Source of the DNA: Sphingomonas yantingensis | GTDB taxonomy: Bacteria; Pseudomonadota; Alphaproteobacteria; Sphingomonadales; Sphingomonadaceae | Length of the DNA stretch: 64,000 nt | NCBI RefSeq assembly: GCF_014199325.1 | Contig: NZ_JACIJJ010000002.1 | Coordinates: 434,001 to 498,000, forward strand | Reading direction: 5' to 3' | Shown: piece by piece, positions 45,239 to 52,505 of the stretch | Position numbering within the stretch: position 1 is the stretch's first letter | Layout: each line of letters begins with the position of its first letter | Made by a program: the position numbers and the translations under genes | Notes under the pieces: model-generated | Told to the model about the DNA's origin: nothing | The model's input: the letters and a program-made list of their open reading frames with translations, nothing else | The model's database searches: none

Positions 45239-45414
45239 CTATGTTCCCTCTTTTCGGCTGGCCGCGCTCGTGGCGGCCTTGGCGACCGGATCGAAAAGTG
45301 CCCGGTTGAGAGAAGTTGCGTACCAAAGATGCGCTTGTAACTAGTTTTTTGACCCTTTGGGGTGATTAGCCGATTTGTGTCGCATTTATGTCACGAACGT
45401 TGCGGTGGGTTTCT

Positions 45415-46680
45415 TCAGGGAAGGATCAACCCCGCCAGCGCCGCCGACATGAGGTTGGCGAGGCTGCCGGCCAGCAGCGCACGCACGCCCAGCCGGGCGA
45501 TCATCGGCCGCTGATTGGGCGCCAGGCTGCCGGTCGCGGCCATCTGGATCGCGATCGAGCTGAAATTGGCGAAACCGCAGAGGGCAAAGGTGATGATCGC
45601 ATGCGTCCGCACGCTCAGCACGTCGTTCATCTTGCCCAGTTCGATGAAGGCGACGAATTCGTTGAGGACGAGCTTGGTCCCGAACAGGCCGCCGGCGCGC
45701 CCCGCCTCGTCCCAGGGAATGTTGAGGAGGAACATCACCGGCTGAAAGACGCTGCCGATCAGCATCTGGAAGCTCAGCTCTGGGTGTCCGAACCAGCCGC
45801 CGACGACGCCGAGCAGGCCGTTCGCCATCGCGACGAGCGCGACGAAGGCGAGCACCATCGCGCCGACCGCGACGGCGATCTTGACGCCGGTCTGCGCACC
45901 CATGGCGGCGGCCATGATGATGTTGGCGGCCCGCTCGTCCTCCGGATCGGGTTCGGCTACGGCGAGGACGGCGGCTTCCTCGACGCCCTCGGCCTGGAGC
46001 ACGGGCTCGGGCGCGACGTCGGGCATGATGATCTTGGCCATCAGGATGCCACCCGGCGCGGCCATGAAGCTGGCGGCGAGCAGATAGGGCAGCGATTGCG
46101 GCCCCAGGAACGAGGCGTACGCGGCGAGGATCGTGCCTGCGACGCCCGCCATGCCGACCGACATCACCGCGAAGAGCTGGCTGGGGGTGAGGCTGGCGAG
46201 ATAGGGGCGGATGACCAGCGGCGACTCGGACTGGCCGACGAAGATGTTGGCCGCCGCGCACAGCGACTCGACCTTGCTGATGCCAATCACCTTCTCGATC
46301 GCGCCGCCGACCCAGCGGATCACGAACTGCATGATGCGAAGGTGGTAGAGCACCGAGACGAGGCTGGCGAAGAAGATGATGACCGGAAGCGCCGAGATGG
46401 CGAAGCTCTGCCCCCCCATGGTCGGGCTGGCGAGCGGGCCGAAGATGAAGTCGGTGCCCGCCTTGGCATAGCCCAGCAATGCGGTGACGCCGGTCGCCAT
46501 CGTCCGGATCGCCGCCTGGCCCGCGGGGACGTAGAGGACGAGAAAGGCGATGCCCGCCTGAAGCGCGAACGCCGATCCGACCACGCGCAGCCGGATGGCG
46601 CGGCGATTGGTCGACAGCGCAAAGGCGAAGCCGAGGATGACGGCGATACCGGCAAGGCCGATCAGGAAACGGGTCAGCAA
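45415..46680 (-). CDS. NupC-family nucleoside transporter
   Basis: A 421-residue concentrative nucleoside transporter with about eight to ten membrane segments. Family landmarks are GGQSFAISALPVIIFFASLV, the substrate-site segment GISKVESLCAAANIFVGQSE and GTKLVLNEFVAFIELG, followed by ALCGFANFSSIAIQMAATGS. These proteins use a proton or sodium gradient to import nucleosides. The TTG at 46680 is preferred because GGAAAG lies 9 nt upstream and it starts the first membrane helix; longer open frames to 47013 would run antisense into the neighbouring gene. The gene between TonB receptor and queuosine transporter has no obvious operon partner. Confidence 0.9.
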   Translation of the reverse strand: MLTRFLIGLAGIAVILGFAFALSTNRRAIRLRVVGSAFALQAGIAFLVLYVPAGQAAIRTMATGVTALLGYAKAGTDFIFGPLASPTMGGQSFAISALPVIIFFASLVSVLYHLRIMQFVIRWVGGAIEKVIGISKVESLCAAANIFVGQSESPLVIRPYLASLTPSQLFAVMSVGMAGVAGTILAAYASFLGPQSLPYLLAASFMAAPGGILMAKIIMPDVAPEPVLQAEGVEEAAVLAVAEPDPEDERAANIIMAAAMGAQTGVKIAVAVGAMVLAFVALVAMANGLLGVVGGWFGHPELSFQMLIGSVFQPVMFLLNIPWDEAGRAGGLFGTKLVLNEFVAFIELGKMNDVLSVRTHAIITFALCGFANFSSIAIQMAATGSLAPNQRPMIARLGVRALLAGSLANLMSAALAGLILP

Positions 46681-46824
46681 GATGATGGGCTTTCCATGGC
46701 AGGCCGATCGCGGCCCGGACGCATGGCCGTGCGAGGTGGCACAGCATGGGCTTCGTTTCCAGTGCCTATGTGCGGGGTGGGGCTGGGCCTTTCCCCCGCG
46801 GGCGCCTTCCGCTAACCGCCGCCG

Positions 46825-47475
46825 ATGGACTCCGCCACGCCCGCGCCGATCTCCCGCTCGCTCTTCGCGCTCGCCATCTTCTATGGCGGCATGGTCTGCA
46901 TCGCCGGCGTGCTCGGCAACAAGCAGGTTGCGCTGGGGCCGCTCGCCGTGGAGGCGGGGATCTTCGCCTTCCTGCTGCTGGTCGTCGTGTCGTCGTCCGT
47001 CGCCGAGCTGCACGGGCGCGCGGTCGCCAACCGGCTGGTGCTGATCGGCTTCGTGCCGCTGCTCGTGTCGATGGCGTTGTCGTGGATCGTCGTGCAGCTC
47101 CCCTCGGCACCCAGCATGGAGCCCGCGCGGATCGAGGCGTTCACGCTGATGATGAGCAGCACGTGGCGCATCTGGGCGGGCGGCATCGCCGCATACGGCC
47201 TGTCGCAGATCCTGAACGTCACGATTTTCGACGCGCTGAAGCGGCAGGGGGGCAAGCTCCTGTGGCTGCGCGCGGGGATTTCGAGCGTGCTGAGCCAGGT
47301 GCTCGACACTTTCATCTTCGTCACCGTGGCGTTCTACGGCGTGTTCCCGGTTGGCCAGCTGATCGTCGGACAGATGATCGCCAAGGTGACGCTGTCGATC
47401 GTCCTCGTGCCCGCATTGATCTATGTCTTCGTCGGGCTGGGCCGAAAGCTCGACGGCAAGGAGGCGCTGGCATGA
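46825..47475 (+). CDS. yhhQ: Queuosine precursor transporter (YhhQ/VUT family)
   Basis: A 216-residue integral membrane protein with six membrane segments and family features: [40 protein letters not shown], and [20 protein letters not shown]. YhhQ imports 7-cyano-7-deazaguanine or its precursor for queuosine tRNA modification. The ATG at 46825 starts the conserved N terminus. Its stop overlaps the argB start by 4 bp (ATGA), although the two products have no known functional link. Confidence 0.88.
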   Translation: MDSATPAPISRSLFALAIFYGGMVCIAGVLGNKQVALGPLAVEAGIFAFLLLVVVSSSVAELHGRAVANRLVLIGFVPLLVSMALSWIVVQLPSAPSMEPARIEAFTLMMSSTWRIWAGGIAAYGLSQILNVTIFDALKRQGGKLLWLRAGISSVLSQVLDTFIFVTVAFYGVFPVGQLIVGQMIAKVTLSIVLVPALIYVFVGLGRKLDGKEALA

Positions 47476-48371
47476 CCGACTATCGCCCGCCCGCCGCGCT
47501 CCTCGCCAAGGCGGAGACGCTGACCGAGGCGCTGCCCTACCTCCAGCGTTATGCCGGGAAGACGTTCGTCATCAAGTACGGCGGCCATGCGATGGGCGAC
47601 GCCGAACTCGCGCGCGACTTCGCCGAGGATGTGGTCTTGCTGAAGGCGGTGGGCATCAACCCCGTCGTCGTCCATGGTGGCGGGCCGCAGATCGGCGCGA
47701 TGCTCAAGCGCCTCGGCGTCGAGTCCCAGTTCGTCGGCGGCCTGCGCGTCACCGATGCCGCCACCGCCGAAGTCGCGGAGATGGTGCTGGCGGGCAAGAT
47801 CAACAAGGAAATCGTCGCCTGGATCGACGCGGCCGGCGGTCGCGCGATCGGCATTTCGGGCAAGGACGCCCGCCTCGTCGTCGCCGAGAAGGTGCAGCGG
47901 ACCGAACCCGACCGCAATTCGGGGATCGAGCGGCACGTGGACCTTGGCTTCGTCGGCGATCCGGTCGCGGTCGATCCCTCGATCCTGACGATGCTGGCGA
48001 GCCAGAACGTCATCCCCGTCGTGGCGCCCGTGGCGCTGGGGGTGGACGGCCACACGTACAACATCAACGCAGATACGATGGCTGGCGCGATCGCGGGCGC
48101 GCTTGGTGCGGCGCGGTTCTTCTTGCTGACCGACGTGGCGGGCGTGCTCGACAAGTCGGGCGAGCTCCAGAGCGACCTCGATCCCGCCCGCATCGCCGAG
48201 CTGACCGCCGACGGCACAATCTCCGGCGGGATGATCCCCAAGGTCGAGACGTGCGTCGCAGCGGTCGAGGCGGGGGTGGACGCCGCCGTCATCCTCGACG
48301 GCCGCGTGCCGCACGCGATGCTGCTGGAGATCTTCACCCGGCAGGGCGTGGGTACGCTGGTGCGGCGGTGA
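47472..48371 (+). CDS. argB: Acetylglutamate kinase
   Basis: ArgB phosphorylates N-acetylglutamate, the second step of arginine synthesis. The 299-residue product shows the amino-acid-kinase nucleotide loop [14 protein letters not shown] (residues about 29-42), [20 protein letters not shown] (about 62-81), the substrate loop [16 protein letters not shown], and [13 protein letters not shown] with [20 protein letters not shown]. Length is standard. The start overlaps the queuosine-transporter stop and the stop overlaps the next gene (GTGA). Other arg genes are absent from the window. Confidence 0.95.
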   Translation: MTDYRPPAALLAKAETLTEALPYLQRYAGKTFVIKYGGHAMGDAELARDFAEDVVLLKAVGINPVVVHGGGPQIGAMLKRLGVESQFVGGLRVTDAATAEVAEMVLAGKINKEIVAWIDAAGGRAIGISGKDARLVVAEKVQRTEPDRNSGIERHVDLGFVGDPVAVDPSILTMLASQNVIPVVAPVALGVDGHTYNINADTMAGAIAGALGAARFFLLTDVAGVLDKSGELQSDLDPARIAELTADGTISGGMIPKVETCVAAVEAGVDAAVILDGRVPHAMLLEIFTRQGVGTLVRR

Positions 48372-49069
48372 GCGACGGGGCGCTGGCAGCGGCGCCCGAA
48401 GCGGCGCTTCGACGCCTGACCGAAAACGAAAAGGTCTGCCTGCGCCGGCGGCTGGTCCCGCAGACGGCGAAGGAAATGGCGCTCGACCTCGGCATCTCGC
48501 CCCACGCGGTCGAAAAGCGGCTCAAGATGGCGCGGACCAAGCTGGGCGTCTCGTCGTCGCTGGCAGCGGCACGGCTGCTCGCGGAGTCGGAGGGGTACCA
48601 GCCGCTGGTACCCCATCCTTCGGAGCTCGTCGGCGCAGGATCGTCTGCCGATGGTAGCGACGGCGCAGCGGACCGTCCGGTGCGCCGCCCGCTTGCCAGA
48701 GGAATGATGATGATCGCTGCGTTCGCACTGCTTGCCATGCTTGCCCAGGACATGCCGTCGACTGCCCCCACCATGCGCAAGGTCGACATGAACGAGGCGG
48801 CGACGTTCCTTCGCGACGCGTTTCGCGCCGAAGACACCGATCGCTCGGGCGATCTCGATCCGCGCGAATTGTCGGCGCTCGAGCCAAGAGATGCGGCGCG
48901 CGACGCGACGTTGCCCCCGGCGCCGCCGGCGGGACAGGCTGATCCGGCCGCTGAACGGAAATGGCTCGCCAAGATGGACCGTAACGACGACGGCCGGGTC
49001 GGCGAGGCCGAGTATGTAGACTATATGCTGCCCTGGATCTTGTGGCAGGGCATCCCGACGCCGCGTTAG
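48368..49069 (+). CDS. LuxR-type HTH protein with membrane segment and paired EF-hands
   Basis: The 233-residue product combines three parts in one frame. Residues about 15-75 form a LuxR/sigma-region-4-type helix-turn-helix ([20 protein letters not shown], then [20 protein letters not shown]). A basic patch and a single hydrophobic segment ([14 protein letters not shown]) lie at about 114-130. The C-terminal part has two EF-hand calcium loops: [12 protein letters not shown] at about 156-167 and [12 protein letters not shown] at about 201-212, both with acidic residues at the ligand positions. With the HTH in the cytosol, the EF-hands would face the periplasm. The GTG start overlaps the argB stop. 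Fusion of these parts is unusual; regulatory target unknown. Confidence 0.8.
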   Translation: MSDGALAAAPEAALRRLTENEKVCLRRRLVPQTAKEMALDLGISPHAVEKRLKMARTKLGVSSSLAAARLLAESEGYQPLVPHPSELVGAGSSADGSDGAADRPVRRPLARGMMMIAAFALLAMLAQDMPSTAPTMRKVDMNEAATFLRDAFRAEDTDRSGDLDPRELSALEPRDAARDATLPPAPPAGQADPAAERKWLAKMDRNDDGRVGEAEYVDYMLPWILWQGIPTPR

Positions 49070-49071
49070 GG

Positions 49072-49863
49072 CTAGAGGCGGAACACCCCCTCGATCACCG
49101 TCACGCACTGCCCGCGCAGGATCACGCGGTCGCCGGCCAGCTCGCAATCGACCTGCCCGCCGCGTGCGCTCGCCTGGAACGCGGTGAAGCGGGGGCGGCC
49201 GAGGCGTGCCGCCCAATAGGGGGTGAGGACCGAGTGGGCGGAGCCCGTCACCGGGTCCTCGTCGATCCCCGCGGCGGGGGCGAAGACGCGGCTGACCACA
49301 TCGGTGTCGGTGCCGGGCGCGGTGACGATGTTGAGCGTGTCGCCGATCGCGGCGAGCGCGCGATAGTCGGGGGTGAGCGCCCGGACCGCCGCTTCGTCCG
49401 CCAGCACGACAAGATCGTAGCCATTCGGATGGTGCAGCACCTCACCCTGCGTCGTGCCCAGCGCATCGAGCAGGCCGGGCACGTCGGCCGCTAAGGGTGG
49501 GTAGGCGGGGAGCGCCATTGCGTAGCCTTCGCCCTCGCGCGCCACCTCGAGGATACCTGCGCGACGGGTGCGGAACGTCACGCGCTTGGCCCCGTCACGG
49601 GTCAACAGGTGATGCCCGCTCGCCAGCGTCGCATGACCGCACAACGCGACCTCGACCGCGGGGGTGAACCAGCGCAATTCGTAATCCGCCGCGCCGCTCG
49701 CATCGCGAATAACGAACGCGGTCTCGGCGAGGTTGTTCTCCGCCGCGATCGCTTGCAGCACCGCGTCATCGAGCCAAGTGTCGAGCGGCATCACCGCCGC
49801 CGGATTGCCTGCGAACGCGCGGTCGGCGAAGGCGTCGATCTGGGCGAAGGGGATCGTCGTCAC
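49072..49863 (-). CDS. PhzF-family isomerase/epimerase
   Basis: A 263-residue protein of the PhzF fold (related to DapF). It shows the N-terminal AQIDAFADRAFAGNPAAVM, the catalytic-glutamate region AAENNLAETAFVIR (Glu at residue about 46), RWFTPAVEVALCGHATLAS and the C-terminal GSAHSVLTPYWAARLG. Most family members have unknown substrates, so a phenazine role is not implied. The GTG at 49863 overlaps the upstream stop as GTGA and starts the conserved region. It is the last gene of pdxH-CDF-phzF. Confidence 0.9.
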   Translation of the reverse strand: MTTIPFAQIDAFADRAFAGNPAAVMPLDTWLDDAVLQAIAAENNLAETAFVIRDASGAADYELRWFTPAVEVALCGHATLASGHHLLTRDGAKRVTFRTRRAGILEVAREGEGYAMALPAYPPLAADVPGLLDALGTTQGEVLHHPNGYDLVVLADEAAVRALTPDYRALAAIGDTLNIVTAPGTDTDVVSRVFAPAAGIDEDPVTGSAHSVLTPYWAARLGRPRFTAFQASARGGQVDCELAGDRVILRGQCVTVIEGVFRL

Positions 49864-50813
49864 AGGCGCTTCCTGAACCAATGGGGGGTCACGTCCTCCT
49901 CCACCAGCGGGTCGTCGGTATCGCTATGCCCCTCGGGATCGAGGTGGATGAGGACCTCGACCTTCGGGAAGGCCTTGTGGAGCGCCATTTCGACCGCCTC
50001 GACCACGTCGTGTGCCTCGGCCACGGTGATGTCGCGGTCGACGTTCATGTGGAACTGCGCGAAGTCGCGGGTGCCCGATCGGCGGGTGCGAAAGTCGTGG
50101 ATGCCGCGCACGTCGGGGTTGGCGACGGCGACCGCGATGTAGCGCTGGCGGTCGTCCTCGGGCCATTCCTTGTCCATCAGCTGGTCGATCGCCTGAGCCG
50201 ACGCCTTGAACGCGCCGAAGCCCAGCCAGCCGGCGATGGCGATGCCGAACAGCGGATCGACGCCCGGCAGCCCGACATAGCGGTCGAGCACCAGCGCGGC
50301 GATCACCGACAGGTTGAGCAGCACGTCGCCCTGATAATGAAGGCTGTCGGCCTGCACCGCGACCGATCCTGTCGCGGCGATGATCCGCTTCTGATAGGCG
50401 ACGAGCATGATCGTCGCGACGATCGCCGCGCCCGAGACGGCGATGCCAAGCTCGACATCGGCGACTGGCGCCGGATCGCCGAGCGCACTCACCCCGCGCC
50501 AGCCGATCGCCAGCGCCGAGGCGGTGACGAGCGCCACCTGGAACAGCGCCGCCAGCGCCTCCGCCTTGCCATGGCCGAAGCGGTGGTCGTGATCGGCGGG
50601 CGTCGCCGCCAGCCGCACGCCATAGAGCGTGACGAGCGAGGCGAGCAGGTCGAGGCCCGAGTCCGCAAGGCTGCCGAGCAACGCGACCGAACTGGTCGTG
50701 AGCGCTGCATAGCCCTTGAGGCAGATGAGGAAGATCGCCGTCGCGACACTCGCCAGCGCCGCGCGCGCGGCGACGTTATTAAGGAGGATGCGGCGCTTTT
50801 CGGTTTCGGTCAC
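49860..50813 (-). CDS. Cation diffusion facilitator (FieF/YiiP-like)
   Basis: A 317-residue metal-ion/proton antiporter with six membrane segments in residues about 20-220 and a C-terminal cytoplasmic ferredoxin-like domain. The metal-site motifs are visible: SLADSGLDLLASLV with Asp pair in helix 2, DHDHRFGHGKAEALAAL after it, and DSLHYQGDVLLNLSV with the HxxxD pair in helix 5. The C-terminal domain contains FAQFHMNVDRDITVAEAHDV with the expected His residues. It probably exports Zn, Fe or Cd. Start (GTG) and stop are coupled by 4-bp overlaps to pdxH and phzF. Confidence 0.92.
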   Translation of the reverse strand: MTETEKRRILLNNVAARAALASVATAIFLICLKGYAALTTSSVALLGSLADSGLDLLASLVTLYGVRLAATPADHDHRFGHGKAEALAALFQVALVTASALAIGWRGVSALGDPAPVADVELGIAVSGAAIVATIMLVAYQKRIIAATGSVAVQADSLHYQGDVLLNLSVIAALVLDRYVGLPGVDPLFGIAIAGWLGFGAFKASAQAIDQLMDKEWPEDDRQRYIAVAVANPDVRGIHDFRTRRSGTRDFAQFHMNVDRDITVAEAHDVVEAVEMALHKAFPKVEVLIHLDPEGHSDTDDPLVEEDVTPHWFRKRL

Positions 50814-51391
50814 GGGAAAAGCGTGCCTTCGGTCCAGCCGTCATCGGTGCGGGTGAAGACGCGCCGTTCGTGCAAACGATGCGCACGGTCCTGCCAGAAT
50901 TCGATGACGCGCGGGGTGACGCGATAGCCGCCCCAGTGCGGCGGGCGGGGCACGTCGCCGCCCTCGAACCGCGCCTTCATCGCCTCGAACCGCGCCTCGA
51001 ACGTCTCGCGCGCGTCGAGGGCGCGCGACTGGTCGCTGGCCCAGGCACCGAGCTGCGAATCGCGGCTGCGCGTCGCGAAATAGGCGTCGCTTTCGGCATC
51101 GGTGGCGAGGCCGACGGTGCCCTCGATGCGGATCTGGCGGCGCAGCGACTTCCAGTGGAAAAGGAGAGCGACGTCGCGGTTCTCGGCCAGCTCGCTCGCC
51201 TTGCGGCTCTCGCGGTTGGTGTAGAAGACGAAGCCGTCGGGGCCGTGCCCCTTGAGCAGCACCATGCGTACCGACGGACGCCCCTCGGCATCGGCGGTGG
51301 CGAGCGCCATCGCGTTCGAATCGTTGATTTCCTGTTCGCGTGCCTCGGCAAACCAGGTGTCGAACAGGGTGAAAGGGTCTTGGCCGGCCAT
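50810..51391 (-). CDS. pdxH: Pyridoxamine 5'-phosphate oxidase
   Basis: PdxH oxidises pyridoxine/pyridoxamine 5'-phosphate to pyridoxal phosphate with FMN. The 193-residue product has PFTLFDTWFAEAREQEINDS at the start, the FMN-binding MVLLKGHGPDGFVFYTNRES (residues about 45-64), ALLFHWKSLRRQIRIEG, and the C-terminal GGYRVTPRVIEFWQDRAHRL. The gene is first of the pdxH-CDF-phzF set, with GTGA overlap to the transporter. The gene diverges from ku across 90 bp. Confidence 0.94.
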   Translation of the reverse strand: MAGQDPFTLFDTWFAEAREQEINDSNAMALATADAEGRPSVRMVLLKGHGPDGFVFYTNRESRKASELAENRDVALLFHWKSLRRQIRIEGTVGLATDAESDAYFATRSRDSQLGAWASDQSRALDARETFEARFEAMKARFEGGDVPRPPHWGGYRVTPRVIEFWQDRAHRLHERRVFTRTDDGWTEGTLFP

Positions 51392-51426
51392 GCCCGCGAC
51401 ATAAGCGTGGGGGCGTTGACTGTCGA

Positions 51427-51451
51427 GGAACGAGTCCCCGCCTCATGCTTT
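51427..51451 (+). promoter_or_regulatory. Weak candidate EcfG promoter of ku
   Basis: GGAAC (51427-51431) is followed after 16 bases by CTTT (51448-51451), a 3-of-4 match to the EcfG -10 (CGTT). The placement, about 30 nt before the ku start, fits, and ku genes of some rhizobia are controlled by the EcfG-type sigma factor. The -10 mismatch keeps this tentative. Confidence 0.3.
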
Positions 51452-51481
51452 GAATCGGCTCCGCAACAAAGGGGAATGGCG

Positions 51482-52378
51482 ATGGCCGCGCGCGCCTATT
51501 GGCAGGGACAGATCCGGTTGGCGCTGGTGTCGATCCCGGTCGAGATCTATTCGGCGACGAGGAGCGGCGCGAGCGTCAGCTTCCGGCAGATCCACGAACC
51601 CACCGGCAAGCCCATCCATTACGAAAAGGCCGTCACTGGCGTCGGCCCCGTCGATGCCGAGGACATCATGAAGGGATACGAGTTCGAGAAGGGCAGCTAC
51701 GTGCTGCTCGACTCCGAAGAGATCGAGGCGGTGAAGCTCGAATCGAAGAAGACGCTGGAGCTCACCCAGTTCGTCGATGCCGACGAGATCGACGTGCTCT
51801 ATTACGAAAAGCCCTATTTCGTCGTCCCTGCCGACGATCTGGCCGAGGAGGCGTTCATCGTGCTGCGCGAGGCGCTGCGCCGCACGAAGAAGGTGGGGCT
51901 GGGGCAGCTCGCCATGCGCGGGCGCGAATATGTCGTGAGCCTAAAGCCCTGCGGCCGCGGCATGGTCCTGGAAACGCTGCGCTACGCCGACGAAGTGCAC
52001 AAGGCGCAGGGCTATTTCCGCGACATTCCCGACGACGAGCCTGACGCCGACCTGCTCGACCTGGCCGAAACGCTGATCGGCAAGAAGGCGGGGAAGTTCG
52101 ATCCAAAGGTGTTCCACGACCGCTATGTCGATGCGTTGAAGGGTCTGATCGAGCGCAAGAAGAAGGCGAAGGGCGGCGGCCGGATCATCGAGGATGATGG
52201 CAGCGCTGCCGAGCGGCGCGGGTCGAACGTCGTCGACCTAATGGCGGCGCTGAAGAAGAGCCTAGAGAAGCCGGGCGAGGGGGCGGCGAAGAAGCCCGAG
52301 ACGAAGAAGGCGCCGGCGAAGAAGGCCGCGACCAAGGCGACGCCCGCAAGGAAGCCGGCGGCGAGGAAGCGGGCGTGA
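51482..52378 (+). CDS. ku: Non-homologous end-joining protein Ku
   Basis: Ku binds DNA double-strand ends as a homodimer and recruits LigD. The 298-residue product shows the bacterial Ku core: YWQGQIRLALVSIPVEIYSA at the N terminus, SFRQIHEPTGKPIHYEK, YEFEKGSYVLLDSEEIEAVK and EEAFIVLREALRRTKKVGLG, ending in an Ala/Lys-rich tail (residues about 255-298) of the kind that aids DNA binding. The ATG at 51482 is preferred to that at 51476 because AAAGGGGA then has a usable spacing. ligD follows on the same strand after 127 bp. Confidence 0.94.
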   Translation: MAARAYWQGQIRLALVSIPVEIYSATRSGASVSFRQIHEPTGKPIHYEKAVTGVGPVDAEDIMKGYEFEKGSYVLLDSEEIEAVKLESKKTLELTQFVDADEIDVLYYEKPYFVVPADDLAEEAFIVLREALRRTKKVGLGQLAMRGREYVVSLKPCGRGMVLETLRYADEVHKAQGYFRDIPDDEPDADLLDLAETLIGKKAGKFDPKVFHDRYVDALKGLIERKKKAKGGGRIIEDDGSAAERRGSNVVDLMAALKKSLEKPGEGAAKKPETKKAPAKKAATKATPARKPAARKRA

Positions 52379-52387
52379 CTTCCGTCC

Positions 52388-52486
52388 GTCACCCCGGACT
52401 TGTTCCGTGGTTCACAGTGCCGCCAAGAAAGCCGACCGCGGCGCTTGCGGGTCAGTGGACCCCGGAACGAGTCCGGGGTGAGGGTG
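52388..52486. repeat. GTCACCCCGGACTT palindromic element between ku and ligD
   Basis: A left arm CGTCACCCCGGACTTGTTCC and a right arm GGAACGAGTCCGGGGTGA enclose about 60 bp of unrelated sequence. It belongs to the same palindrome family as the elements at 30140-30298 and 57036-57155, and may reduce read-through from ku to ligD. Confidence 0.65.
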
Positions 52487-52505
52487 AGGGTGACGGGAGG
52501 GCTTA

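Noticed and set aside
45300..45375. TTTTTT tract and GACCCTTTGGGGT as a terminator after nupC
   Set aside because: The stem is only about four to five pairs and the T-tract is on the wrong side for the minus-strand gene.
48716..49069. A separate small EF-hand protein starting at an internal ATG near 48706-48712
   Set aside because: The open frame runs unbroken from the GTG overlapping argB, and the upstream part is a clear HTH, so a single fused gene is the simpler reading; an internal start is not excluded.
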